A stretch of 5,804 bases of DNA, taken from positions 1 to 5,804 of the forward strand of contig JBKHYG010000132.1 of the NCBI GenBank assembly GCA_046565595.1, written 5' to 3'. Numbering within the stretch: the first letter of the stretch is position 1; each line of letters opens with the position of its first letter. The stretch comes from JBKHYG01 sp046565595 (lineage in GTDB: Bacteria; Actinomycetota; AC-67). Below, in pieces: positions 5,115-5,804 of the stretch. The position numbers and the translations under genes are program-made. Under the pieces are notes generated by a model, which did no database searches, was not told the origin of the DNA, and saw only the letters and a program-made list of their open reading frames with translations.

Positions 5115-5804
5115 TCAACCTGTCGGCTTAGAGCCGATCTGCAGGGGGGCGTCCGCGGTGGTGACCTTCACGACCCGCGGGCCTCCGGTGCCGCCTTGGC
5201 CTTCGGCTCGGCGCATCTCGACGATCTCGTCCACATACTCGCAGAGGACATCGACGATCTTGTCCTCGGGCACCGTCGCGATGACCTCGCCCTTCAAGAA
5301 GATCTTCCCCTTCTCCTTGCCGGCAGCGACGCCAACATCTGCTTCGCGAGCTTCCCCGGGTCCGTTGACCACGCAGCCCATCACCGCGACCGTCATGGGC
5401 ACATCGATATCTGCCAGACGCTGCTCGACCTCGCTGGCGAGCCTGATCACATCGACCTCGGCCCGCCCACACGAGGGGCAACTGACGAGATCGAAGCCCT
5501 TCTGTCGCAGTCCGAGCGACTCGAGGATGGCGATGCCAGCCTTCACTTCTTCCACGGGGTCTGCCGTGAGCGAGACGCGGATCGTGTCGCCGATGCCTTG
5601 ACTGAGCAGAGCTCCGATGCCAACGGCACTCTTGATGATTCCCTTGGAGGGAGTGCCTGCTTCGGTGACACCCAGGTGCAGCGGATAGTCGCAAGCTTCG
5701 GCGAGCAGCCGGTAGGCCTCGATCATCGTGGCGGGATCGTTGTGCTTCACCGAGATCTTGATGTCGCGGAAGCCGTGCTCCTCGAACAGCGAGCACTCCC
5801 ACAG
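5115..5804 (-). CDS. ispG: 4-hydroxy-3-methylbut-2-en-1-yl diphosphate synthase IspG (GcpE), C-terminal part; 5' end beyond window
   Basis: IspG is the [4Fe-4S] enzyme of the MEP isoprenoid pathway that reductively converts 2-C-methylerythritol 2,4-cyclodiphosphate to HMBPP. The window shows 229 C-terminal residues from a family length near 380, so about 150 N-terminal residues are missing. Visible: the end of the TIM barrel (FRDIKISVKHND, PLHLGVTEAGT, KSAVGIGALLSQGIGDTIRVSL) and then the ferredoxin-like cluster domain. The cluster ligands are SCPSCGR (partial residues Cys109 and Cys112), GCVVNGPGEA (Cys144) and Glu151. The 32-residue Cys-Cys and 7-residue Cys-Glu distances equal those of E. 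coli IspG. After the last helix comes a Gly-rich tail of about 30 residues (EGQGGTGGPRVVKV...KPTG), which is not needed for catalysis in the family. It ends 126 bases before the proS ATG and is probably read into proS. Confidence 0.97.
   Translation of the reverse strand: MWECSLFEEHGFRDIKISVKHNDPATMIEAYRLLAEACDYPLHLGVTEAGTPSKGIIKSAVGIGALLSQGIGDTIRVSLTADPVEEVKAGIAILESLGLRQKGFDLVSCPSCGRAEVDVIRLASEVEQRLADIDVPMTVAVMGCVVNGPGEAREADVGVAAGKEKGKIFLKGEVIATVPEDKIVDVLCEYVDEIVEMRRAEGQGGTGGPRVVKVTTADAPLQIGSKPTG

Noticed and set aside
5128..5802. Second minus-strand open frame within ispG
   Set aside because: Arg/Gly/Ser-rich out-of-frame translation of ispG; the real frame carries the conserved cluster ligands.

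Overview
This window is a piece of the conserved transcription/translation cluster of a high-GC bacterium. Every gene lies on the minus strand, so transcription runs from high to low coordinates: ispG (3' part) - proS - rimP - nusA - ylxR - infB (5' part). The gene order, the short NusA that ends after its KH domains, the Ala/Pro/Arg-rich IF2 linker and the high GC content all point to Actinomycetota. The proline-tRNA ligase is the shorter archaeal/eukaryotic-like type rather than the form with an editing insertion found in mycobacteria. This suggests a deeper actinobacterial class (for example Acidimicrobiia-like), but that placement is inference; nothing here fixes the taxon.

Layout from high to low coordinates. 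5115-5804 is the C-terminal part of IspG, with its iron-sulfur ligands intact. 4989-5114 is a short gap almost filled by three degenerate ~32-bp tandem repeats. 3537-4988 is a complete ProS with a four-cysteine zinc-binding C-terminal domain. 3366-3536 is a 171-bp gap carrying an extended -10-like box, two inverted repeats and a strong Shine-Dalgarno sequence; it is the likely promoter/leader of the rimP-nusA-ylxR-infB unit. 2922-3365 is RimP, 1856-2917 NusA, 1623-1859 YlxR and 1-1619 the N-terminal two thirds of IF2. The last four genes are separated by only 4, -4 and 3 bases, so translational coupling is very likely.

Together the genes join isoprenoid precursor synthesis (IspG), tRNA-Pro charging (ProS), 30S subunit maturation (RimP), transcription elongation/termination control (NusA), a small RNA-binding protein (YlxR) and translation initiation (IF2). 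No mobile element, CRISPR array, tRNA, rRNA or broken gene is visible. I found no convincing new biological system. The points worth a second look are the repeat-filled proS upstream region with competing start signals, the structured rimP leader, the type of ProS, and a YlxR with two CxxC pairs.
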